A stretch of DNA of 64,000 bases from Acidimicrobiales bacterium (GTDB lineage: Bacteria; Actinomycetota; Acidimicrobiia; Acidimicrobiales; SKKL01): contig JAXHLR010000005.1 in assembly GCA_034521975.1 (NCBI GenBank), positions 460,400 to 524,399 of the forward strand, given 5' to 3'. A program made the translations under genes and the position numbers. This document shows positions 47,425 through 56,400 of the stretch, piece after piece. The notes below the pieces were generated by a model that saw only the letters and a program-made list of their open reading frames with translations, ran no database searches and was not told the DNA's origin. How positions within the stretch are numbered: position 1 is the stretch's first letter; every line of letters begins with the position of its first letter.

Positions 47425-48495
47425 CTACGGGCGAACCTCGAGCACCTGGTGGACCGGTGCCTCCGCGACCTTGCGGAACCGCGTGAAGCCGGCCCGTTCG
47501 AAGACCTCGCGGATGGCGGAGGGACCGGCCTGGCCACCCAGCGCGTATCCGACGTCCTGGGCCAGCGAGTTCGGCGTGCACACGAAGGTGGACATGCCGT
47601 AGGCGAGGCGGCCGAAGGGCCCGAGGTTGTCCTCGGTGCGGTCCTCGGAGCGGATCTCGACGAGCATGACCGTGCCGTCGTCGGCGAGGGTCTTGCGGGC
47701 GTGGGTCGCCGCCCCGACCGGATCGCCGAAGTCGTGAAGCGCGTCGAAGAAGCAGATGAGGTCGTATCCACCGCGGTCGGGCAACGGGTACTCGTCGGCC
47801 GCGGCGACCTCGAAGCTCACCCGATCGTCATCGAGCCCGGCCTCGGTGGCGCGTCTGCGGGCGGCCTCGATCGAGGCATCGTGGTAGTCGAACCCGGCCA
47901 CGGTGGTGTTGGGGAAGGCCTCGGCGAGCAGGATCGAGGAGGCGCCGTGCCCGCAGCCGATGTCGGCCACCTGCGCGCCCGCGGTCAGCTTGTCCTGCAT
48001 CCCGTCCAGCGCCGGGATCCACTCGTCGACGAGATTGGCCCGGTAGGCGGGCTTGAAGAACGCCTCGGTGGCGCCGAACAGCCTCGGGTCGTGTTCGTGC
48101 CACCCCACACCGTCGCCGGACTGGAACGCGGCCTCGAGCTTGGGTTCCACCGCCCAGATCGCGGCCATCTGCTTCCACGCCGGCGCCATGTGGACCGGGC
48201 TGCTCTCCTCCGCCAGCACCATCGCGTGCTCGGGCGGCAGCTCGTAGGTTCCACTGGCCGGGTCGTAGGCGACGTAGCCCCCAGCCGCCTGGTTGTCGAG
48301 CCACTCGCGCACGTACCGCTCGTGGGTGCCGGTCCGCTGGGCCAGCTCTGCTGGAGTCAGGGGTCCGGCCTCGGCCATCGCCCGGTACAGACCGAGCTGA
48401 TGTCCGAGGTAGGTGAGCGCGCTCGAGACCGTCGCGCCCAGGTCGCCGACGACCTGTCCCACGAACTGCTCGACCTTCTCCTCATCGATGTGCAT
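47425..48495 (-). CDS. SAM-dependent methyltransferase with N-terminal winged helix
   Basis: A 356-residue enzyme. The N-terminal part (to about 95) is a winged-helix dimerisation region like those of O-methyltransferases and the transcriptional-regulator-like Rv-type methyltransferases (GLYRAMAEAGPLTPAELAQ, then RYVREWLDNQAAGGYV). The C-terminal Rossmann fold has the SAM motif VADIGCGHGASSILLAE, then VAGFDYHDASI and CFFDALHDFGDP. Substrate is not predictable. ATG at 48495 follows GAAGGAG by 6 nt, so the longer frame to 48555 is not used. It converges with the SARP-type gene. Confidence 0.85.
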   Translation of the reverse strand: MHIDEEKVEQFVGQVVGDLGATVSSALTYLGHQLGLYRAMAEAGPLTPAELAQRTGTHERYVREWLDNQAAGGYVAYDPASGTYELPPEHAMVLAEESSPVHMAPAWKQMAAIWAVEPKLEAAFQSGDGVGWHEHDPRLFGATEAFFKPAYRANLVDEWIPALDGMQDKLTAGAQVADIGCGHGASSILLAEAFPNTTVAGFDYHDASIEAARRRATEAGLDDDRVSFEVAAADEYPLPDRGGYDLICFFDALHDFGDPVGAATHARKTLADDGTVMLVEIRSEDRTEDNLGPFGRLAYGMSTFVCTPNSLAQDVGYALGGQAGPSAIREVFERAGFTRFRKVAEAPVHQVLEVRP

Positions 48496-48641
48496 GCCTG
48501 ACTCCTTCTCGTCGTCGTTGCGGTGCCCGGGGATCATCAGCCCTCGCGCTTTCACCTCACTCTCACGACGCTGTCGAGCCCGTCACCGGTCTTCATCACC
48601 CAGGCATGTCGATAGCTTCCAGCATTTTTCGGTGGTTGTGG

Positions 48642-48670
48642 TTGCGAACAGGTGTTCGAGCCGGTATTGT
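48642..48670 (+). promoter_or_regulatory. Promoter of the HNH gene (TTGCGA–17 bp–TATTGT)
   Basis: TTGCGA at 48642–48647 and TATTGT at 48665–48670 with a 17-bp spacer, ending 7 nt before the ATG at 48678. One of the best promoter matches in the window; the mRNA would be leaderless. Confidence 0.6.
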
Positions 48671-48677
48671 GGGGTGC

Positions 48678-49934
48678 ATGAGCGAACATCCGGCGGTGCT
48701 GGTGCGACAACTGGGGGAGGTGCTCGACGGGTTGGCTGGGGTCGACTGGGCTCTGGTCGATCCGGGGTCGGCGGCGGAGGTGTTGGTGGGGTTGATGGGG
48801 GCGGGTTCCAAGCTCGATGCGGTCACCGCGGCGGTGGCGGGCCGGGTGGAGGCGTCGCGGGTCTGGGCCGAGGACGGGTCCAAGTCCGCGTCGGCGTGGT
48901 TGGGTCGGGCCGCGGGTCGTGATCGGGCCGAGACCAAGGGCGTGTTCGGGCGGGCTCGGGCGTTGCGGGACATGCCCGGGACCGCGGCTGCCCACGAGGC
49001 GGGGGAGTTGTCGGCGCGTCATGTGCGGTTGTTGGCTCGGGCCCAGCGGATCAACCCCGAGGTGTTTGCCGGTGATGACGAGGCGTGGCTGGTGGCCCAG
49101 GCCCAGGTGTTGGGTTTCGACGATTTCGCCAAGGTGGTCGACTATTGGTGTCAGTGCGCGGCGCCTGATGAGGTCGAGGACCAGGCCCGGGCCCGTTACG
49201 AGGCCCGCCGGGCCCGACTCACCACTGGGTTGGACGGGATGGGCCATCTCGAGGTCGATCTCGACCCGGTCGCCCACGCCGTCTTCGCCGAAGCGTTGGC
49301 GCGGATCGAACAAGAACTGTGGGAGACCGATTGGGCCGAGGCCCGCGACCGTCTCGGGGCCGACGCCACCAAGGCCGATCTGGCCCGCAGCGATGCCCAA
49401 CGTCGCCACGACGCCCTGGTCGAGATGGCCCGGCGTTCCGCCGCGACCCCCGCCGGTGCCCGCAAACCGGTGCCGTTGATCACCGTGCACATCGACCACG
49501 ACACCCTGGCGGGTCGGGTGTGTGAGCTCTCCACCGGCCAGGTCCTCACCCCCGGTGAGGTCCTGCCCCTGTTGAGCGAAGCCGACATCGAACGGGCCGT
49601 GTTCGACACCCCGTCGCGGCTGGTCGACCTCGGCGAACAGGCACGGTTCTTTGTCGGTGGCACCCGCCGAGCCGTACAGATCTGCCAACCCCAATGCGTG
49701 CACAACACCTGCGAGGTGCCCGCCGAACGCTGCGACGTCCACCACATCGAGGCCTGGCCCGCCGGGCCCACCACCCAAGCCAACGGCGAACCCCGCTGCC
49801 CCGCACACCACCCCGGCCGCCGCCGCACCGACAAAGCCCGCCAGAAACGACGACGAAGTGGCCGCGGCAGCAAGACAGACAGCAGCGCCGATGGAGACGA
49901 CGATGGAGACGGCGAAGCCGACCCGCCTGGGTGA
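48678..49934 (+). CDS. DUF222/13E12-repeat HNH endonuclease
   Basis: A 418-residue protein of the actinobacterial 13E12/REP13E12 family: a long helical DUF222 domain and a C-terminal HNH nuclease motif (CDVHHIEAWPAGP, then NGEPRCPAHH) with one CxxxxC pair. These proteins are numerous in actinobacterial genomes, sometimes within mobile DNA, and their targets are unknown. The first 600 bases are notably G-rich on the coding strand (many GGG/GTG runs), unlike the surrounding genes, which hints at transfer or at special codon pressure. After residue 385 the tail is basic, then acidic. No inverted repeats or target duplication are seen around it. Confidence 0.88.
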   Translation: MSEHPAVLVRQLGEVLDGLAGVDWALVDPGSAAEVLVGLMGAGSKLDAVTAAVAGRVEASRVWAEDGSKSASAWLGRAAGRDRAETKGVFGRARALRDMPGTAAAHEAGELSARHVRLLARAQRINPEVFAGDDEAWLVAQAQVLGFDDFAKVVDYWCQCAAPDEVEDQARARYEARRARLTTGLDGMGHLEVDLDPVAHAVFAEALARIEQELWETDWAEARDRLGADATKADLARSDAQRRHDALVEMARRSAATPAGARKPVPLITVHIDHDTLAGRVCELSTGQVLTPGEVLPLLSEADIERAVFDTPSRLVDLGEQARFFVGGTRRAVQICQPQCVHNTCEVPAERCDVHHIEAWPAGPTTQANGEPRCPAHHPGRRRTDKARQKRRRSGRGSKTDSSADGDDDGDGEADPPG

Positions 49935-50091
49935 GAGTGGGCGGTGAGTCGCGTCCTCGGCGAGGTCTACCAGATCGATGGCACCAGCAAGGGGTCCGGT
50001 GCCCCTGCCGACGTCGGCTTCGGCGGCCAGATGCTGGGCCTCCGCGGTGCTGGTGGTGCTGTGGAGGATCCTCCGCCGTCGCTGAACGGGG
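49935..50091. other. Non-coding gap between HNH gene and smpB
   Basis: About 157 bp separating convergent genes. I see no promoter, clear terminator or RNA in it. A short frame continues (VYQIDGTSKGSGA) but has no support as a gene. Confidence 0.5.
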
Positions 50092-50598
50092 TCAGGAGCG
50101 GCGGGCGCGACCGGCTCTCATCGCTCGCTTCGCCTCGAGGTCGGCGTCGCGCTTGGCGAGCACCTGCCGCTTGTCGTACTGCTTTCGGCCCCGGGCGATG
50201 CCCAGCTCGACCTTGGCGTTGCCGTCGCTGAAGTAGATCGACAGCGGGACGAGGGTGAGGCTCGGCTCCTGGTCCAACCGCGAACCCAGGCGCTCGATCT
50301 CGGACTTGTGCAGGAGCAGCTTTCGTACCCGATCGGGGTCGGGTCGGCCGTAGAGCCCGGCGCTGAGCCACGGGCTGATGTGCACCTGGTGCAGCCACGC
50401 CTCTCCCTTGGCGACGCGAGCGAACCCGTCGGCCAGCTGCACCTTTGCGTCGCGCAGCGACTTCACCTCGCTGCCCCGCAGCACGAGACCAGCCTCGATG
50501 GTGTCGAGGACGTCGTACTCGTGGCGGGCGCGGCGATTGGTCGCCACCACCTTCTTGCCGGAGCTCTTGTCCCTGGTGGACTGTTCGGGTGCAGGCAC
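50092..50598 (-). CDS. smpB: SsrA-binding protein SmpB
   Basis: A 168-residue beta-barrel protein that carries tmRNA to stalled ribosomes. NRRARHEYDVLDTIEAGLVL, GSEVKSLRDAKVQL and GYGRP-like LYGRPDPDR segments, LTLVPLSIYF, and the basic tail YDKRQVLAKRDADLEAKRAM are all classical. GTG at 50598 is chosen: it gives a normal length and TACCCT (minus strand, 50605–50610) lies 6 nt upstream. In many actinobacteria the gene follows ftsX; here it is separate and divergent from the JAMM peptidase gene. It functions with the tmRNA encoded 6 kb to the left. Confidence 0.96.
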   Translation of the reverse strand: MPAPEQSTRDKSSGKKVVATNRRARHEYDVLDTIEAGLVLRGSEVKSLRDAKVQLADGFARVAKGEAWLHQVHISPWLSAGLYGRPDPDRVRKLLLHKSEIERLGSRLDQEPSLTLVPLSIYFSDGNAKVELGIARGRKQYDKRQVLAKRDADLEAKRAMRAGRARRS

Positions 50599-50604
50599 GG
50601 GACG

Positions 50605-50624
50605 AGGGTACTCACCGCTAGCCT
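50605..50624. promoter_or_regulatory. Back-to-back leaderless promoters of smpB and the JAMM gene
   Basis: Within 20 bp there are two -10-like hexamers facing away: TACCCT on the minus strand (50605–50610), 6 nt before the smpB GTG, and TAGCCT on the plus strand (50619–50624), 7 nt before the ATG at 50632. The two start codons are only 33 bp apart. Confidence 0.5.
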
Positions 50625-50631
50625 CGCCGCC

Positions 50632-51045
50632 ATGCTCCACGTCCCGGTCGCAGTGATCAACCAGATGGTCGGCCATGCCTATGACGGACTCCCCGACGAG
50701 GCGTGTGGTCTGTTGGTGGGCCGGGCCGAGCGCGACGAGGTGCTGCGCTTCGTCCCGACGCGCAACGCGGCCGAATCGAGCAAGCTGTACACGATCGACG
50801 GCCTCGAGCAGATGAAGGCCGAGCGAGCAGCCGAAGCCGAGGGCCTGGCGCTCATCGGGGTGATGCACTCCCACACCCACACCACCGCCTACCCGTCACC
50901 GACCGACGTCGCCCAAGCCGAGTGGCTCGACCCGGCGTGGCACTTCGTGATCGTGTCGCTTCGCGACGAGGCGCCGAGCACCCGCAGCTACCGGATCGTC
51001 GGCGAGGAGATCACCGAGGAGGCGATCGTCCCCGTTCGGCGCTGA
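50632..51045 (+). CDS. JAMM/M67 metallopeptidase, Mec+-like
   Basis: A 137-residue JAB1/MPN+ metalloprotease domain. The zinc site is complete: Glu23 in DEACGLLVG, and HSH at 79–81, Ser89, Asp92 in the pattern HxHx7Sx2D. In M. tuberculosis the homologue Mec+ cleaves cysteine from the sulfur-carrier protein CysO, next to CysM. A CysM-type gene lies 10 kb to the right (60988), but no CysO gene is found, so the role is an inference. The ATG is 7 nt after TAGCCT. Confidence 0.85.
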   Translation: MLHVPVAVINQMVGHAYDGLPDEACGLLVGRAERDEVLRFVPTRNAAESSKLYTIDGLEQMKAERAAEAEGLALIGVMHSHTHTTAYPSPTDVAQAEWLDPAWHFVIVSLRDEAPSTRSYRIVGEEITEEAIVPVRR

Positions 51046-51066
51046 CCAGGTTCAACCGCTCGACTC

Positions 51067-51096
51067 GGTGTGTAACCATCGGGTGATCAAACCGTC
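51067..51096 (+). promoter_or_regulatory. Candidate ECF-sigma promoter A (GGTGTGTAACCATCG…GTC)
   Basis: GGTGTGTAACCATCG (51067–51081) is followed 12 bases later by GTC (in CCGTCTT, 51094–51096). TGTAACC with a CGTC 16 bp after it has the form of ECF -35 and -10 elements. The same 15 bases and the same spacing recur at 59102. The transcript would have a leader of about 40 nt with GGAGGAAGG in front of the GTG at 51142. Confidence 0.6.
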
Positions 51097-51141
51097 TTGG
51101 ATGCCCGAACGTGGGTAGACCATCGGAGGAAGGAACCAGCA

Positions 51142-53460
51142 GTGAGCGACACCCCCCAGGGGCCAGGATGGTGGAAAGCCTCGGACGACAAGTGGTATGC
51201 CCCCGAGCAGCACCCCGACTACCAGGGCTCGGCGGCACAGGACCAGCCGAACCAGCCGGCGCAGGACCAGCCGGCCGCGGAGGCAACACCTCCCCAGGAG
51301 CCGGCGGCACCCGAGCAGCCGGCACCCGAGCAGCCGGCACCGGACCAGCCGGCACCGGACCAGCCGGCACCCGAAGCCGCCCCGCCACCGGCGCCGTCGG
51401 TGCCCCCCGCTCCCCAGGTGCCGCCTGCCCCGGCCGCACCACCACCCGCGGCCGCGCCGCCACCGGCAGCTCCACCCCCGGCGGCCCCACCTCCCGGACC
51501 GCCACCCGCACCGACCGGCGGACAACCTGCCGCCGGCGGAGGCGGTGGTGGAAACAGCACCAAGATCATCGTCGGCATCGTCGTGGTTCTCGCCCTGGTC
51601 GCCGCGGCCTTCGTGGTCGTCACCCAGCTCAGTGACGACGAGGCGTCGGCGAGCACGGTGACGCTCGAGTCGATCGGCTCCACGGGCTCGAACCCCTTCT
51701 TCGCCTCCATCGCACCAGAACCCAGCGGCAGCCTCCTCGACTTCGCCGAGCGCGGAGCCGACGACAGCGGCGAGGAGCCCGATGCCGTCGACGAGGACGA
51801 GGGAGCCGACGACGAGACCGACGAGGGTGCCCCCGAGACCGACGACGAGACCGATGACGAGACGACCGAGGTCGGATACCGCTCGGTCGACGGATCGGTG
51901 CCCGGCCTCTACGGAGGCACGCTCAACGAGGGCTCCTGTGACGCCGGCCAGCTGGCCGGTCTGCTCGCGGCCGAGGAGGACAAGGCCCAGGCCTGGGCCG
52001 ATGTCCTCGAGATCGATCCGGCGGATATCGCCCCCTACATCGACGATCTCACTCCGGTGAACCTGGGATCGGACACCCGCGTGGTCAACCACGGGTTCCG
52101 CGACGGCGACGCCACACCCCGCCAGTCGATCCTGCAGCGGGGCACCGCGGTGCTCGTCGACCGCCACGGCGTGCCCCGGGTCAACTGCTACAGCGGTGCG
52201 CCGCTGCGTCAGCCCGAAGCGATCGAGGGCGAGGAGGAGTACGAGGGAGACGAGTGGCCCGCCTTCGAGCCGCCCGAGGTCGCCGTGGTCGACGACGCTC
52301 CCTCCGAGCTCGACAGCTTCGACCTTCGCGATGTCGAGACCGGTGAGCTGTTCAACCGGCCCGCCGGCAGCAGCGGCGAGTCCGACGGCGAGCCGGTCGA
52401 CCGGCCTGCCACCGAGGAGCGCCAGGTCGACGGCGAAATCGAGCTCAACCGCGAGTACGAGGACAGCATCGAGGACGACCGCACCGAGGCCCGCTACACC
52501 TTCGACGCCCCCGACGGAGCGGTGATGTTCCTGCGGGTCGCCAACAACGATGACAGCGTCCGCCGTGTCCGCACCCAGCTCTCCGCCGACGGCTCCGAGT
52601 TCGCCAGCTTCCGCACCAACCCCGGTGACAGCGGCGAGGAGCGCATCGTCCTCGACCACGACGGCGGCACCACCTTCGAGCTCGTCTTCACCGAGGGTCC
52701 CGCCGCCTACACCTTCGAGATCGAGATGGAGGTGCAGGACGACGCCGGTCAGGGTGGCGACGCCGGCGACGAGTTCGACACCGCCTTCGAGGTCTCCTCG
52801 GGCAGCACCGTCGAGGGCTTCCTCGGCGGCCAGGACGGCATGGACGGCTACCTCCTCGAGCTTCCCGAGGGGGGAGCGGTGTTCACCCTCGCCCTCGAGA
52901 ACGACCGAGAGTCCGAGCGGCGGGTGCGACTCCAGGTGTACCTCGACGGCGATCGCCTCCACAGCAACCGGACCAACCCCGCCTCCGACGACTCGCTCAC
53001 CCACGTGTTCGGAGCGGAGCAGTCGGGCTTCATCGAGATCTACGTGGACGAGGGTGGCGCGAACTACCGGTTGACACCCGAGCTCACCCCGCAGGCCGAC
53101 GGTGGCCAGGAGGGCGACGCCCCCGGCGAGCTGGCCGATGCCCGCGAAGTCGAGGTCGGCGTGGAGCTGAGCGGTCGGATCGGCAACCAGGACGGCACCG
53201 ACTTCTACACCTTCGCCCACCCCGGAACACCTGGGACCCTCGTCGTCGAGAACTCGGCCGAATCCGGTCGGAGGTTCCGCGTCGAGCTCCAGAACGCCGA
53301 CGGCAGTGGGGTGGACAACGACCGGGTGAACCCGGGGGCCAACGCCCAGATCACCTTCGACGAGGACGAGGAGGGCGCGATGTACCGCCTGATCTTCACC
53401 GAGGGACCGGCTCAGTACACCTTCTCCATCGTGAGCGGGGAACCAGCCGAGGGTGGCTGA
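51142..53460 (+). CDS. Membrane-anchored DUF6777-like protein with three PPC-like repeats
   Basis: A 772-residue protein. It starts with GPGWWKASDDKWYAPE (a WW-like motif common in actinobacterial membrane proteins), then a long Pro/Ala/Gln low-complexity cytoplasmic region, a membrane helix (about 146–168), an acidic spacer, and a domain with PGLYGGTLNEGSCDAGQL and RVVNHGFRDGDATP, which I recognise as DUF6777-like. The C-terminal half holds three related beta-sandwich repeats (about 435–550, 550–650, 660–770), each with FRTNP/NRTNP/DRVNP turns, resembling bacterial pre-peptidase C-terminal domains. It is probably a cell-surface protein. It has its own ECF-like promoter and ends 8 bp inside the ABC gene. 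Start GTG follows GGAGGAAGG. Confidence 0.72.
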   Translation: MSDTPQGPGWWKASDDKWYAPEQHPDYQGSAAQDQPNQPAQDQPAAEATPPQEPAAPEQPAPEQPAPDQPAPDQPAPEAAPPPAPSVPPAPQVPPAPAAPPPAAAPPPAAPPPAAPPPGPPPAPTGGQPAAGGGGGGNSTKIIVGIVVVLALVAAAFVVVTQLSDDEASASTVTLESIGSTGSNPFFASIAPEPSGSLLDFAERGADDSGEEPDAVDEDEGADDETDEGAPETDDETDDETTEVGYRSVDGSVPGLYGGTLNEGSCDAGQLAGLLAAEEDKAQAWADVLEIDPADIAPYIDDLTPVNLGSDTRVVNHGFRDGDATPRQSILQRGTAVLVDRHGVPRVNCYSGAPLRQPEAIEGEEEYEGDEWPAFEPPEVAVVDDAPSELDSFDLRDVETGELFNRPAGSSGESDGEPVDRPATEERQVDGEIELNREYEDSIEDDRTEARYTFDAPDGAVMFLRVANNDDSVRRVRTQLSADGSEFASFRTNPGDSGEERIVLDHDGGTTFELVFTEGPAAYTFEIEMEVQDDAGQGGDAGDEFDTAFEVSSGSTVEGFLGGQDGMDGYLLELPEGGAVFTLALENDRESERRVRLQVYLDGDRLHSNRTNPASDDSLTHVFGAEQSGFIEIYVDEGGANYRLTPELTPQADGGQEGDAPGELADAREVEVGVELSGRIGNQDGTDFYTFAHPGTPGTLVVENSAESGRRFRVELQNADGSGVDNDRVNPGANAQITFDEDEEGAMYRLIFTEGPAQYTFSIVSGEPAEGG
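51300..51375 (+). repeat. 15-bp imperfect tandem repeat coding Pro-Ala-Glu/Asp-Gln-Pro
   Basis: Units of the type CCGGCACCCGAGCAG and CCGGCACCGGACCAG follow each other about five times, encoding repeated PAPEQ and PAPDQ in the disordered N-terminus of the protein at 51142. Copy number may vary between strains. Confidence 0.8.
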
Positions 53461-56400
53461 CGCACCCGTCGAGCTCGAGGTCCGGGCGGCCGACGGTTCC
53501 CGGTCCACCCGATCGCTGGACGCAGCGGTCGAGGTGGGCCGGGAAGCCGCGTGGGTCCTCGACGATCCGGCGGTCTCGCGCCATCACCTGAGGTTGGAGC
53601 CGAGCCCGGCCGGCCTCATCGCCACCGATCTCGGCTCGGCCAACGGCACCGTGGTCAACGGCCGGCCGCTCAACGCGCCGACGGTGCTGGCGCCCGGCGA
53701 CGTGCTCGAGCTGGGTTCCACGGTGCTCACGGTGCTGGAACCGGCACCGGCATCGGCACCACCGCCGCCGCCACCACCTCCACCGGCGCCGGCACCCCCG
53801 CCTCCGGAGCCGGCACCCCCACCGGCGCCGGCTCAGCCGCCTCCCGAGCCCCCGCCGGCACCGGCACCGACCCACCGCCCGGCGCTCGACGAGTTGGCCA
53901 CCCTCGCCACCGACGCCGCGATCGTGCGCTATCGCCCGGGCAGCCTGGGTGAGACCTTGGCACCCCAGGTGGCCAAGGACCTGGTCCGCGCCCGGGCGAA
54001 CCTGGCGGGCCTTGGCTCGGAGCCGTGGGGGGTGATCCCCCAGGTGTGTCTGGTCGACCCGTTCCCCGATCCCGCCCAACCGGGCGAGGTCGTCACCTCG
54101 GGGGCGGTCATCGACCCCGAGCGAAACGAGATCTGGGTGGCGGTCACCTCCGACCGCTCACCGGAGACCCCCGAGCGCTACCTTGCCCGTTTCTTCGGGG
54201 CCAGCCTGCCCGCGGGCGACGAGCTCGGCCTGTTCCTCGACGGGTTCGGCCTGCACCTGGCGGGGGTCGATCCCGACGAGCAGCTCGGCGGCCACGAGCT
54301 GCCCCCGATCGACATGGTCGACGACGACCTCGCGGCGATGATGGTCACCTCCCTCGTGGCCTTCATGATCCGTCGCGCCGGCAAGGACGGGCGCGTCACC
54401 TTCCTCCGCTTCCTCGCCCAGACCCGACCCGGCGGCCGGGAGAACGCGGCCCGCGAGGTCTTCGGCGATGGCCTGGCCCGCATGGAGCAGCAGTGGCGGA
54501 GCGAGCTGGCCCGGGGGAAGGTCAAGGCCCAACCTCGGGCGTTTCTCGCCATGGCCGTCCGCGAGATGCGGCCCTACTGGACCAAACAGATCGAGATCGC
54601 GGTCTACATGCTGGTCGGCCTGGGGTTCACCACCGTGTTCCCCTTCGTCTTCCGGGAGCTGGTCGACAACGCCATCCCCAGCGGCGAGTGGAGCCAGGTC
54701 ACCAGCCTGCTCGGGCTCCTCGGCGTGGTGCTCGCGGTGTCGCTGCTGGCGGGGCTACGCCGCTCGTACCTGTCGGCCTTCGTCAGCACCTCGGTGATCA
54801 CCAACCTGCGCACCCGCATGTTCGAACGGCTCCAGCGGCTCTCGCCCGGGTGGTTCCACCGGCGCGAGCAGGGCGACGTGCTGTCGCGGTTCCTGTCCGA
54901 TGTGGGCGAGGTCGAGTCCGGGTTCTCGGCCGCGCTGCGCGACGGCGCGTTCCAGCTGGTGTCGCTGCTCGTCTCCGCCGCGGTGCTGCTCACCCTCCAG
55001 CCCATGCTCGGGCTGGTGGTGCTCGCCGGTGTGCCGGTGGTGGCCTTCATCTACACCCGGATGGCCGACGGTGCGCTCAAACGGTCGATGGCGGTGCAGG
55101 AGCAGAGCGGCGCCCTGCTCAACGTGTTGTCCGAGAACTACTCGGCCCAGCCGGTGGTGAAGGCCTTCGCCCTCGAGGCCCGCGAGATCGCCCGCTTCGG
55201 GCGGTCGTCCACGCGGCTGTTCGACTCCAACCTTCGACTCGCGCTCTTCGGCGGCTTCTTCGGACTCTCGGTCAACGGTGTGGTCGCCGTGCTGCGCCTC
55301 GTCGTGCTCGGCCTCGGTGTGTGGATGATCTTCGAGGGCCAGCTCACCATCGGTGGCCTGGTCGCCTTCATGGGGGTCATGGGCGAGGTCATCGGCCCGG
55401 TCGGCCAGCTCACCGGCGTCGGCCAGCAGCTGCAGTCGGCCACCGGCGCGCTGGCCCGTGTGAACGAGGTCCTCGAGGCCGAGCTCGACGTGCCCGACGC
55501 CCCCGATGCGGTCGAGTTGCCCCGCATCACCAGCGAGATCCGCTTCGACGACGTCAGCTTCTCCTACACCGCTGGTGGCGCCCCGGTGATCGAGGGGTTG
55601 AGCTGTGTGATCCCCGCGGGGGCCAAGGTCGCCTTCGTCGGGCCCTCGGGAGCGGGCAAGAGCTCGGTGCTCAACCTGCTCATGCGCTTCTACGACGCGG
55701 ACGGTGGCTCGATCTCCGTCGACGGCCACGACATCCGCAACGTGTCGCTGGCCTCGCTGCGCGCTCAGATGGGGGTGGTGTTCCAGGAGAACTTCCTGTT
55801 CGACATCACCGTGCGCGAGAACCTCCGCCTCGGGCGCCCCGACGCCACCGACGCCGAGATCGAGGAGGCCGCCAGGGCCGCGGCCATCCACGACACGATC
55901 ATGGAGCTGCCGAACGGCTACGACACGCTGGTGGGTGAGCGCGGCGGCCGGCTCTCGGGCGGGCAACGCCAGCGGGTGGCCATCGCCCGGGCGATCGTGC
56001 GCAACCCCGCGATCCTGGTGCTCGACGAGGCGACCTCGGCGCTCGACCCCCGCACCGAGCGCCAGATCGCCGCCACGCTCGAGGAGCTGTCCGAGGGTCG
56101 CACCACCGTCGCGGTGACCCACCGGTTGGCGTCGGTCGTCGACTACGACCAGGTGTTCGTCCTCGTCGACGGGCAGCTGGCCGAACAGGGCACCCACTCC
56201 GAGCTACTGGCCCTCGGCGGGGTCTACTCGAGCCTCTGGGCCGAGCAGACCGGAACCGCTCCCGAGGCACCCGCAGCACCCTTCGACATCGCCGACGCGC
56301 TCAGCCGCACGAGCCTGTTCGCAGGACTCGCCGAGGAGCAGCTCGCGGTCGTCGCCGACGCCATGACCGCTCGCGACGCCACGCCGGGCGAGCGCATCGC

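Noticed and set aside
48606..49934. A mobile element around the HNH gene
   Set aside because: No terminal inverted repeats, target duplication or transposase could be found on either side.
51052..53508. An 818-codon minus-strand frame opposite the DUF6777-like gene
   Set aside because: Mirror frame of Asp/Glu/Gly/Pro-rich codons. It has no motifs, and the plus-strand gene has a ribosome site, promoter and overlap with the ABC gene.
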